NCBI GenBank assembly: GCA_002490775.1
Contig: DKUR01000091.1
Coordinates: forward strand, 1-15,297
Source of the DNA: Lachnospiraceae bacterium UBA7199
GTDB taxonomy: Bacteria > Bacillota > Clostridia > Lachnospirales > Lachnospiraceae
Length of the DNA: 15,297 nt
Direction: 5' to 3'
This document shows, one piece after another, positions 1 to 6,656 of the stretch. Made by a program: the position numbers and the translations under genes. Below the pieces are notes generated by a model, which had not been told where the DNA came from, ran no database searches, and saw nothing but the letters and a program-made list of their open reading frames with translations. The stretch's first letter is position 1. The number at the start of each line of letters is the position of its first letter.

Positions 1-25
1 GACATTATCACAAGTTAATAACAGT

Positions 26-54
26 AAATTGGCTTACAAGTTGTAAGCCAATTT
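26..54. repeat. Perfect 14-bp inverted repeat
   Basis: AAATTGGCTTACAA (26-39) is followed by one G and its exact reverse complement (41-54). As RNA it would form a strong AT-rich hairpin with a small apical loop. No long U-tract follows on either strand, so it could be a terminator for a gene outside the window or an operator. Nothing is clearly coding in bases 1-72. Confidence 0.5.
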
Positions 55-100
55 GAAAAGAGGTATAATCCCGAGTTTGACACTTGTGAAAGTAAAAAAC

Positions 101-134
101 GGCTACAGACTCAGTAATTATGCGGGCTGTAGCC
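101..134 (-). terminator. Rho-independent terminator of the transposase gene
   Basis: GGCTACAG (101-108) pairs with CTGTAGCC (127-134). Read on the minus strand the stem is followed by GTTTTTTAC. It lies about 25 bases past the transposase stop codon, the expected place for an intrinsic terminator. Confidence 0.75.
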
Positions 135-159
135 ATTTTCTCTTTGAAAACGATTTGTG

Positions 160-1905
160 CTATTTTTTTACTTCTTCTGTTTTGGTACTTTTTATTATGC
201 TCCGCATGGCTGATTTTGAAATAAATTCATAATCAGTGCGAAAGCCAAATGCCTTGTGTAAATCATCCGTCAGATCGGTTCTTTTGTAAGAAGGAATATA
301 GCCGCTTTCCTTTGACAAAAGTGTTACCTGCATGGAACGGAGTGTACTTAGAATCTCGTTACAGGTATAGTTGTTTCCGATCTTTTTCTCAAGCAGGCGA
401 TATACAAGCAGGCTGATGTAACAGGTGAGGAAATGTGCCTTGATGCGGTCTTCCCGCCTGACATAGACGGGACGTGCCTCAAAATCCGTTTTCATGATGC
501 GGAAGTTCTCTTCTATTTCCCAACGCTGTCTGTTGATGTTTAAAATCCCGCTTATATCGCCTTCGAGGTTTGTAATGACAGCATAAAAGCCGTCATACTT
601 TTCCTCATCCCTGATCTTTTCTAAATCAAGTTCACAGACTTTCTTTTCTGCGATCTCTCCATCATCTGTCACATTTGTGGTTTTAATAAAACGGGCAGGA
701 TCATTTTGATGTTTACCCTTCCGTTTTCTTCCGGGCTGTTCGATCATTTTTATGGCACGTGATATCTGCTGCTCACGGATCCGTTTTTGGTATGCCTTGT
801 ATTTTGGAGAATAGGTTACGATGACGGTTTCATCCATGTTTCCATTTACAACAGGCACTTCTTTGTAAAAGATTGTTTCGTAAATATCAGAATCGGATTC
901 ATCAAGGGTGGATATATCGATGAACTTGTCAGAACCAAGCCTGCGAAACTGTTTTGGATTCCAGGCGGTCTGCCGGTCTTCCTCGCGCATCTTCTTTAGG
1001 GATTGTGTAATGACATAAGAACGGTTTCCAAAGCTGTTAAATCTGCGGTTTGACTTACTGCCGAGTCCGGCATCCGAGCAGAAGACAAACTCACTACAGT
1101 CAAAGTCTTTTATTACCTTTGATTCAAGAGGCTTTAAGGTCGTCTGTTCATTCCGGTTTCCAGGGAATAGGTCAAAAGCTAGAGGAATTCCATCAGCATC
1201 CATAAACAATCCCATGGTAACGAGGGGATTAGGGCGGTGTTCCTTGCTCTTTCCATAGCGCCTGAGTTCATCTTCCTGTTCAATCTCGAAGTAGTAGTTT
1301 GTACAGTCGTAGTAGAGCACTTTTTTATTTCTGTGATGAACGAAGTTTGAGTTTTTATAGAGTTCTTCCTGAATAAAATCGGATTCCTCAGCCATGACTG
1401 AGAGTGCACGATACACGTTCTGCAGTTCATACTTTGGCGGTTCAAGCAGTGTTTGACAGTAAGAGAAACTACTCAGCCTGCTGGAAGGGGAAAGGATCCT
1501 TGCATAAATCAGGTCGGTTAAAATGGCTCCCAGGTCATAGGTATATTTATGGCGTTTTGAGATCTTTCTGCAGATGCTGTCAATCTTAAGCTGCGCACAG
1601 AGTTTTTGAAGAAAAAGATATCCTGCCTGAAAGCATCTTTCTTCATTTTTAGGTATGTAAGCTTTTCTGGAAAGGGAAACCGACACATCGCTGGTTTGGG
1701 TATTGTATTCTGCTGTGTCTTTTTCCGCTTCAGATTTTGCCCAGACCATCATGGCGTCAAAGTCACCATCAAACGACCGAAGCAGTTCATTCAGTTTGCC
1801 AAGTTTCCGATAAATCCTGGAAGAAGTTTTACCGTTTTCTTTCCGGTAGGATTGGTTGATATAAACGTCTTTGTTGTTCTCTACACCAGTAATTGAAACA
1901 TACAT
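160..1905 (-). CDS. IS1634-family DDE transposase
   Basis: This 581-residue protein is full length for an IS4-superfamily, IS1634-type transposase, which cuts and joins the element's ends. Likely catalytic residues are D200 in YYDCTNYYFE, D278 in FCSDAGLGSKS, and a Glu in RWEIEENFRIMK (about 465-466). The segment YGKSKEHRPNPLVTMGLF after the first Asp is typical of this family. I chose the ATG at 1905, ten codons inside the longest frame, because TCACCTC at 1911-1917 (GAGGTGA on the coding strand) gives a Shine-Dalgarno site 5 bases upstream; the outer start has none. A TATAAT lies at 1924-1929 but I find no good -35. The frame is unbroken, so the element may be active. Confidence 0.92.
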   Translation of the reverse strand: MYVSITGVENNKDVYINQSYRKENGKTSSRIYRKLGKLNELLRSFDGDFDAMMVWAKSEAEKDTAEYNTQTSDVSVSLSRKAYIPKNEERCFQAGYLFLQKLCAQLKIDSICRKISKRHKYTYDLGAILTDLIYARILSPSSRLSSFSYCQTLLEPPKYELQNVYRALSVMAEESDFIQEELYKNSNFVHHRNKKVLYYDCTNYYFEIEQEDELRRYGKSKEHRPNPLVTMGLFMDADGIPLAFDLFPGNRNEQTTLKPLESKVIKDFDCSEFVFCSDAGLGSKSNRRFNSFGNRSYVITQSLKKMREEDRQTAWNPKQFRRLGSDKFIDISTLDESDSDIYETIFYKEVPVVNGNMDETVIVTYSPKYKAYQKRIREQQISRAIKMIEQPGRKRKGKHQNDPARFIKTTNVTDDGEIAEKKVCELDLEKIRDEEKYDGFYAVITNLEGDISGILNINRQRWEIEENFRIMKTDFEARPVYVRREDRIKAHFLTCYISLLVYRLLEKKIGNNYTCNEILSTLRSMQVTLLSKESGYIPSYKRTDLTDDLHKAFGFRTDYEFISKSAMRSIIKSTKTEEVKK

Positions 1906-1961
1906 AAAAATCACCTCATAAGTATTATAACACAACTAGTGTAAACGAGAATGGAATATGA

Positions 1962-2120
1962 TTGTGCCAGTCGTGTTCAAAATTAATTGATTCAGATGTA
2001 CAGAGATATACAGTAGATAAACTTAAGAAATGGAAAGAAATATCAGAACAAATGGCGGTACTTGAATTGGAGGCAGGAACAGAAAATGGGTTTACAACAG
2101 ACAGAGAAAGCATCTGTTAA
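1962..2120 (+). pseudogene. 5'-truncated HNH-like zinc motif fragment
   Basis: Right after the insertion sequence a frame opens at 1962 with no start codon and ends at TAA 2118-2120. It encodes about 52 residues beginning LCQSCSKLID, followed by an Asp and YTVDKLKKWK. From memory, a Cys-x-x-Cys, I-D-x-D, Y-T-V-x-x-L-x-x-W-K pattern is common in HNH-like domains of phage-defence proteins. The upstream half of such a domain, with its other Cys or His ligands, is missing and is not found left of the element. The fragment overlaps the next small frame by 35 bases, so the two could be separate genes or one gene broken by a frameshift near 2110. The motif resemblance is strong; the function is inference. 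Confidence 0.5.
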
Positions 2121-2376
2121 TAATGATGAGTGGCGTGAAAAACTTAATGTAGTTGGAGATATGTTGTCTGCGTTACGAAGGCGATTAAAAATAGCTAAGG
2201 CAGCAGGGGCATATTCTACATATGGTGAAGGAGAGGTAATGTATTGTTTTAGTGATAGGCAGCTTGGAGAATGGTTTGATTCTACACGTGAAGAAATAGT
2301 GAAAATTTTATCTTCGATTTGTGAAGACATGGGTATGCTAGGGCTACGTTTCCCACGAAATAAGTATAGGTGGTAA
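2086..2376 (+). CDS. Small hypothetical protein, possibly a frameshifted 3' part of the upstream gene
   Basis: I do not recognise a family. The 96-residue frame starts at ATG 2086, with GGAGG at 2069-2073 twelve bases upstream, a somewhat long spacing. A TTG at 2062 in the same frame is the alternative start. The predicted protein is mostly helical and charged: a basic stretch (ALRRRLKIAKAAG), then FSDRQLGEWF and an acidic helix, ending LGLRFPRNKYRW. It overlaps the HNH-like fragment in another frame. It may be a separate overlapping gene, or the continuation of that gene after a one-base slip. The next gene follows about 60-120 bases downstream on the same strand. Confidence 0.45.
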   Translation: MGLQQTEKASVNNDEWREKLNVVGDMLSALRRRLKIAKAAGAYSTYGEGEVMYCFSDRQLGEWFDSTREEIVKILSSICEDMGMLGLRFPRNKYRW

Positions 2377-2413
2377 ATTATACTGTTGGATTATATCGGG
2401 AAAATGCAGGATG

Positions 2414-2422
2414 TGATATAAT
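2414..2422 (+). promoter_or_regulatory. Extended -10 promoter before the HEPN gene
   Basis: TGATATAAT reads as TG-n-TATAAT, an extended -10 element. The closest -35-like TTGGAT (2386-2391) is too far away to pair with it (25 bases), but extended -10 promoters can work without one. Transcription would begin near 2429, just before the open frame of the HEPN-like protein. Confidence 0.45.
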
Positions 2423-2495
2423 GGTTTTGTGGGTGTAAAATATAGGAAATGAAGAAGAGACGACATATCAGTTAAAGTATTACCTGTCATCAGCG

Positions 2496-3050
2496 TTGAT
2501 TTCAATAGATTATATATTGGAGCCTGTTGAAGAAATGATGGGAAAATTTGATAATAAAGTGCAATACTACCGTTATTATGTTGATAGCCTATTTTATTTT
2601 CTGGGGTTAATAAATGATAGATTTTTTGGCAAACCAAATAATAGAGATACTGATTTGCAGGAAAAAAAGAAAGAACGTATTGAGTTAAACAGAAGTAATT
2701 ATCAATTTACAGAACACGACTTTGGTATTCTCAGCAACAAAATACCAAGGAATATTATAGAGCATCTTGATGAGCGGAATGTAAAAACAATGATGGAGAG
2801 CAGGGGAGTTGGAGGATTTAATGTTATTTTTGAAGACGGTGATTCCGAGCTGGTAGTTGCAATAACATCTCATAGAGAATTTTATCCGTATAATCTTGAT
2901 TTAGTAAATCGAAAAGTACTGTTCTATAATACTCAGGCAAAAGCAGACGATTTAAAAGAATTTGATATTGATATTTTGGAGTTGCAAAATGAACTGAGAA
3001 AGCCTCAACAATGTGTAAATGATTTTGCCGGTTTTGTGAAAGGATATTAG
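2496..3050 (+). CDS. HEPN-like protein, putative RNase
   Basis: The 184-residue protein has hallmarks of a HEPN domain, a helical fold often acting as an RNase in defence and toxin systems. Helices with many Tyr and Phe residues (about 20-44, ending YFLGLINDRFF) are followed by PRNIIEHLDERN. Its R85-N86...H90 matches the canonical RNxxxH catalytic motif, with the D-E-R that often follows. Residues 105-170 look like a small alpha/beta tail. The start is uncertain: TTG at 2496 has no Shine-Dalgarno site, and the frame stays open back to 2439 with protein-like sequence (TTYQLKYYLSSALISIDY), so the true start is probably earlier, at a non-ATG codon. The stop is 4 bases before the next gene, implying an operon. 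The HEPN call is from motif only; the substrate is unknown. Confidence 0.7.
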   Translation: MISIDYILEPVEEMMGKFDNKVQYYRYYVDSLFYFLGLINDRFFGKPNNRDTDLQEKKKERIELNRSNYQFTEHDFGILSNKIPRNIIEHLDERNVKTMMESRGVGGFNVIFEDGDSELVVAITSHREFYPYNLDLVNRKVLFYNTQAKADDLKEFDIDILELQNELRKPQQCVNDFAGFVKGY

Positions 3051-3054
3051 TGGT

Positions 3055-3510
3055 TTGATTGGATACATAAAAAGATTTTGGAGAGAGGCAAGTGATAAGT
3101 GTAAAGCATATACAACAGTAGCATTTGCCTTATTACTAATTTTCTTTGGATTAGATGTATATGAATGTACATTAAATAAGAAAGCAGAAGCAGAAATTGA
3201 AAATACTGCAAATTCAGTATTTGATTCGTTGGTACAAGAAATTGAGTCTATGGATACGCAAACACAGGAAATAATGGAGCTATTAAAAAATATGGTAATT
3301 GAGATAAAACCACAATGGATAAAACTTGCATTGTTGGCGGCATCCTCTATTATTGGGGTATTTATTGATATAATGAAAAAACCAGTAGAAGGAATAAAGG
3401 ACATCTTGTCAAAGGGGCTTGAAGATGAAAGGGATGAACCGAAAATATGGATACCATTTATGGTTTTAATGGTAATAGACATAACAGAAATTTTTTTGAC
3501 ATTTTCATAA
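3055..3510 (+). CDS. Small three-helix membrane protein
   Basis: This is a 151-residue protein of no family I recognise. Three hydrophobic segments are visible at about 19-36 (AYTTVAFALLLIFFGLDVY), 87-106 (WIKLALLAASSIIGVFIDIM) and 129-149. Between the first two lies a long acidic, probably coiled-coil stretch (about 40-80, rich in Glu, Gln and Ile). The start is a TTG preceded by AGGA ten bases upstream. A spacing of 4 bases from the HEPN-like gene and a terminator just downstream mark the two as one transcription unit. By analogy with defence operons, it could be a membrane partner or effector of the HEPN protein; this is inference from context only. Confidence 0.65.
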   Translation: MIGYIKRFWREASDKCKAYTTVAFALLLIFFGLDVYECTLNKKAEAEIENTANSVFDSLVQEIESMDTQTQEIMELLKNMVIEIKPQWIKLALLAASSIIGVFIDIMKKPVEGIKDILSKGLEDERDEPKIWIPFMVLMVIDITEIFLTFS

Positions 3511-3526
3511 AATGGCCAGAATCAAG

Positions 3527-3560
3527 CCTCCAAGCTTCAAAAGATTTGGAGGTTTTCTTC
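3527..3560 (+). terminator. Terminator after the HEPN/membrane-protein pair
   Basis: CCTCCAA (3527-3533) pairs with TTGGAGG (3546-3552), followed by TTTTCTTC. It begins 17 bases after the stop codon of the membrane-protein gene. Confidence 0.75.
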
Positions 3561-3953
3561 TGCACATTTTTACAGGAAAGTAATTTCCGAAACTTATTAT
3601 ACGTCATCTAGAAGTATCAATGGGAGAGTTGAATCATAGAAAAAGAGCAAAACACAAGTCACACGCAGGTCCGTCAGATCAGTATCTCAAAAACGAACCT
3701 AATCTTTTTCTATGGTAGGTGAAGAGTGGTGCATCAGGCTTATTTTTGCAGATCCGTCAAAGGACTGTTACATCATTTTAAACCCCAGACTTAACGAATA
3801 AGTCAAGGGTTGTGCATCTAAATTGCACACTCGTGGAATGTTGAAACCGTCTGTCTACTTTCAAAGAAACCTTGATTTTCTACGGCTTGTGGGATATTAA
3901 GGAAGGAAAATGTATGACACCTTCTGGCAGGAGCTTTTTTATATAAAGATAAC
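3561..3953. other. Gene-free stretch with small repeats
   Basis: I see no convincing gene here. There is an 11-bp perfect inverted repeat, CATAGAAAAAG at 3635-3645 and its complement at 3704-3714, about 58 bases apart. The 12-mer GCAGRTCCGTCA occurs at 3665-3676 and 3748-3759. A short TGTGCA/TGCACA hairpin lies at 3811-3829. At 3910 an ATG with a good GGAAGG upstream opens a frame of only 15 codons (MYDTFWQELFYIK...). It may be a leader peptide or the residue of a lost gene. The stretch looks like decayed DNA between two units. Confidence 0.4.
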
Positions 3954-3982
3954 TTGACTTCTAAATCCTACTGATGTAATAT
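3954..3982 (+). promoter_or_regulatory. Distal promoter P1 of the surface-protein operon
   Basis: TTGACT (3954-3959) and TAATAT (3977-3982) are separated by 17 bases. The spacer and first bases of the -10 hold the operator TACTGATGTA, so a bound repressor would block RNA polymerase directly. Confidence 0.7.
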
Positions 3983-3995
3983 TTATACAAGTGTA
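3963..3995. promoter_or_regulatory. BlaI-type operator, double site
   Basis: TACTGATGTA (3969-3978) sits in the context AAATC-site-ATATTT. A second dyad, TACAAGTGTA (3986-3995), follows exactly 17 bp later. Both match the TACA...TGTA dyad bound by BlaI/MecI-family repressors. The same extended site recurs at 4027-4048 and twice in front of blaI in this window. Confidence 0.75.
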
Positions 3996-4017
3996 GCAGA
4001 AGGGATGACAAAATTTT

Positions 4018-4048
4018 TTTACTATTAAATCTTACATATGTAATATTT
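4018..4048 (+). promoter_or_regulatory. Proximal promoter P2 with overlapping BlaI-type operator
   Basis: TTTACT (4018-4023), 17 bases, then TAATAT (4041-4046). The spacer contains TACATATGTA (4033-4042), the centre of a perfect 12-bp palindrome, TTACATATGTAA. The geometry is the same as in P1: operator between -35 and -10, overlapping the -10. The start codon of the first lipoprotein is about 85 bases beyond. Confidence 0.75.
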
Positions 4049-4135
4049 TAAAGATATAGCGTACATTGAAAATAGAGTATAAAAATATCAGCAAAGCAAA
4101 ATGAATAGAGGTCAATATGAAGAAAGGAAGAGGAT

Positions 4136-5377
4136 ATGTTGTTAAGAAAGACAACCTGGTACTGGAAGAGTGGTTTAGCAGCAATTAGTTATGTACTAAT
4201 ACTTAGTATTTCGGGGTGCAGTGATGCACCCCCGGAAGAAGATACCGTTTCGGAAACAGTAATTGATGTTCAAGCTATTTCAGAAGAATCTCAGAAAGAT
4301 GCAGAAGAAATTATAAACATCTGTATAGACCTTTATGAAAAGGCTGCAGAGGAAAATAAGTTAGCTGATTTGGAAATGATTCAAAGTATTGTAAATCGTC
4401 TTGGGGAAAATGGGTATCCGGCTGTTGACAGCAGAAATCAAGTTAATATGACGGAGGCAGGGCAGGTACTGGAATTTTGTGAAAAGGTGGATGTACAGGA
4501 AGAAGCAGAAATAACAATTCTTGAAGTCAGTTATTTGGGCGGATTTGTAAAATACGATTTGCACACAAAAGACGGAAATGTAGATGTGGTCAGAAGCTAT
4601 TACAAGTACGAAAATGGAGATATACAAAGACAGGTTACTGGAAACTATCAGGCGGAGTATTGGAATTATACAGAAGAAGGTTACCTGATGTTTTCTGGTG
4701 TCTGGTTTTCAGAAGAATTGTATGTACTTACATTGAGTGGGACAGAGGAGCATACTGCATTACGAGTACAGCCATTGGATGGAACATATAGGGAGTTGAG
4801 CCAGAAATATCTCTGTCCAATCGGCTTTGAACAGAATAATATGTTCCTTGTGGATTGGTGTGAGGATGATTTTGGGAATTTGAATTTCTATGATATGTAT
4901 GACATTCTCTATCCAAAAGTAAATGGAGCGTATGTTCCTTATGCTGCAAATGGCAATCTGGCAGTCAGTGCAGTTTATCGGATTCCAAAAGAGGAATTTG
5001 AAAGCGTTATTATGAAATATTTCAATATTGATAGTGAAATGCTGCAATCCAAAACCGTCTATTATTTGGAGGATTCAACTTATGAATATAAGCCGAGAGG
5101 CTTCGAAGAAGCAGAGTACCCGGAATACCCATATTCAGAGGTAGTCGGTTTTACGGAAAACAGCGACGGAACAATTACACTTACAGCTAATGTAGTATTC
5201 CCTTACGCAGGTGATTCCAAGGTATATGCTCATGAGGTTGTGGTTCGCCCGTTAGAGGACGGAGGGGTACAATATGTATCTAATCGAATTATACCATCCG
5301 AAGACAATTACAGAGAAACATGGCATACACCACGGTTGACGTTAGAAGAATGGGAAGAATTGTACGGAGGCGAATAA
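4136..5377 (+). CDS. Lipoprotein, first of three paralogues (possibly DUF6070)
   Basis: The 413-residue protein starts with a lipoprotein signal peptide: basic N-terminus, hydrophobic core, and lipobox ISGC with Cys28 as the lipidated residue. It is then predicted to be exported and anchored to the outer face of the membrane. An acidic linker follows, then a domain shared with the next two genes. Its marks are IPKEEFESVIMKYFNI near residue 285, VVGFTENSDGTITLTANVVF near 340, and a closing VVVRPLEDGGVQYVSNRI. I believe this family is catalogued as DUF6070 but could not check. The biochemical role is unknown. AGGAAGAGG just upstream supports the ATG. The gene is first in an operon behind two promoters with BlaI-type operators, so it is probably repressed by BlaI and induced through BlaR1. 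Confidence 0.85.
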   Translation: MLLRKTTWYWKSGLAAISYVLILSISGCSDAPPEEDTVSETVIDVQAISEESQKDAEEIINICIDLYEKAAEENKLADLEMIQSIVNRLGENGYPAVDSRNQVNMTEAGQVLEFCEKVDVQEEAEITILEVSYLGGFVKYDLHTKDGNVDVVRSYYKYENGDIQRQVTGNYQAEYWNYTEEGYLMFSGVWFSEELYVLTLSGTEEHTALRVQPLDGTYRELSQKYLCPIGFEQNNMFLVDWCEDDFGNLNFYDMYDILYPKVNGAYVPYAANGNLAVSAVYRIPKEEFESVIMKYFNIDSEMLQSKTVYYLEDSTYEYKPRGFEEAEYPEYPYSEVVGFTENSDGTITLTANVVFPYAGDSKVYAHEVVVRPLEDGGVQYVSNRIIPSEDNYRETWHTPRLTLEEWEELYGGE

Positions 5378-6630
5378 TGGAAGATGTTAAATGGCTGCTT
5401 AGAAGATGTGGTCTTCCGATTTTGCTGCTATTGATTTTTGTGATAACTGGAGTGTTCTGTTGGGGAAAACTGCATGCAGAAAAGCAAAAGGTGGCAGAAG
5501 AAGTATGGGAGCAACCTGTAGAAATCGAAAATAGTGAAGTGGGAACAGAAGAAGCCGAAGATGAGGAAACGTCTACAGAGTCAACATATTGGTTCATTCC
5601 CCAAGCCAGTGATAATCTCCTTTCAGAAGAGGAGAAGGAGCAGTTGCAGAGTACGGTTTTGTCAGCAGCAGAATCGGTCAGAGAAATCTATAAGGATATT
5701 GCAATTGCAGATGCACCAAGCTGCTCTTCCGGCATTAACGAATTTACCAGCGAGCAGAGGAAAGACGTGGTGGAACAATTGGGCAGAAGCGGTTTTGTAA
5801 GTGTTGAAGAAGATACTGCTATGCAAAATCATGAAGCAATTGAAGCGTTTTACGCAGATTACTTGGATGGACAGGACTCGATGGTTACAGTATTTGAAGT
5901 GCATAGAGATGGACTGATTGGAGCTGTTACCTTTATTTATCGGAAAGGTGAGCTGCAGACTTATTATATAGGAGTTCGTTGGCAGGAAGGTGGAGTGCCT
6001 GAAATACAGGGAACTTCGGTAAGTAATGTGGCTGAGATCAAACTTACTGAAAAAGGGTATTTTATCTATGCATATGAATATGTGATTACACATGCAAGTT
6101 TGAGACAGTATTGGAGAATAGAACCACTTCCGGAAGAATGTCGGGAACTGACGCAAAAATACATATCAGGACTAAGCTATGTGAATTACAATGTGCTTGT
6201 CACAAACTGGGACAGCAGTAATGTAGAGGATATTCTGGTGCCTTGTATGTATGAAGATATTTATCGGATTTCTATGGGCGAAAATCTGAAAACTGAGGAT
6301 TGGAAGATTCCGGCAGAGGAATATGAAAGGATAATGACCACTTACTTTCCGGTATCAGTAGAACAGTTGAGAGAGTATTGTGGGTATGATGAGGGCAGCA
6401 ACAGCTATGAATATGAAATGATTTATGCCAGCCCATACCCACCTTTTGGAGAAGTAGTTGACTATACGGAAAATACGGATGGAACGATTACACTTATCGT
6501 AGACGGAGTTTGGCCGGATTATAATTCTGATCTTGCTTTTCGGAATACGGTTGTGGTCCAGCCATTTGAAGATGGAACTTTCAGGTACCTTTCTAATTCT
6601 ATAGAGAAAATAGAATTGGAACTGCCATAA
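5377..6630 (+). CDS. Membrane-anchored paralogue, second of three (possibly DUF6070)
   Basis: This 417-residue paralogue of both neighbours starts at the ATG that overlaps the previous TAA stop by one base, with GGAGG six bases upstream, so translation is probably coupled. Nineteen more codons are open upstream, inside the previous gene, but lack such a site. Residues 12-29 are a strong hydrophobic segment (GLPILLLLIFVITGVFC). The residue before the Cys is Phe, not a small residue, so it is not a good lipobox; an uncleaved N-terminal membrane anchor is more likely. The linker is rich in Glu. The shared domain appears as IPAEEYERIMTTYFPVS, VVDYTENTDGTITLIVDGVW and VVVQPFEDGTFRYLSNSI. Function unknown. 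Confidence 0.82.
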   Translation: MEDVKWLLRRCGLPILLLLIFVITGVFCWGKLHAEKQKVAEEVWEQPVEIENSEVGTEEAEDEETSTESTYWFIPQASDNLLSEEEKEQLQSTVLSAAESVREIYKDIAIADAPSCSSGINEFTSEQRKDVVEQLGRSGFVSVEEDTAMQNHEAIEAFYADYLDGQDSMVTVFEVHRDGLIGAVTFIYRKGELQTYYIGVRWQEGGVPEIQGTSVSNVAEIKLTEKGYFIYAYEYVITHASLRQYWRIEPLPEECRELTQKYISGLSYVNYNVLVTNWDSSNVEDILVPCMYEDIYRISMGENLKTEDWKIPAEEYERIMTTYFPVSVEQLREYCGYDEGSNSYEYEMIYASPYPPFGEVVDYTENTDGTITLIVDGVWPDYNSDLAFRNTVVVQPFEDGTFRYLSNSIEKIELELP

Positions 6631-6656
6631 ATAGCAAGAACAAAAGGATGATTTTA

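Larger units (their letters stand above)
73..1949 (-). mobile_element. IS1634-type insertion sequence, ends approximate
   Basis: The element carries one leftward transposase gene with its own terminator. Candidate ends are the imperfect inverted repeats around GAGTTTGACACTTGTG (73-88) and the complement of CACAACTAGTGTAAACGAG (1931-1949). They share a GTTT-ACACT-GT core but need a gap to align, so the exact boundaries are uncertain. I see no convincing target duplication in the flanks. A gene fragment without a start begins only about 12 bp past the right end, which suggests that insertion or a later deletion removed the rest of that gene. Confidence 0.55.

Noticed and set aside
1179..1445. 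Open frames within the transposase gene on both strands (for example 787-999, 1404-1589, 1606-1896)
   Set aside because: They lie inside a strongly supported transposase frame, have no ribosome sites, and their translations look like shadows.
2952..3482. Leftward 176-codon frame opposite the membrane-protein gene
   Set aside because: Low-complexity Ser/Ile-rich translation, antisense to a better-supported gene with a terminator and operon spacing.
5320..5376. Longer start for the second surface protein inside the preceding gene
   Set aside because: The added 19 residues lack a ribosome site and place charges before the anchor; ATG 5377 has GGAGG at ideal spacing.
5662..6156. Leftward 164-codon frame inside the second surface-protein gene
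   Set aside because: Antisense shadow; the plus-strand frame has paralogues on both sides and a coupled start.
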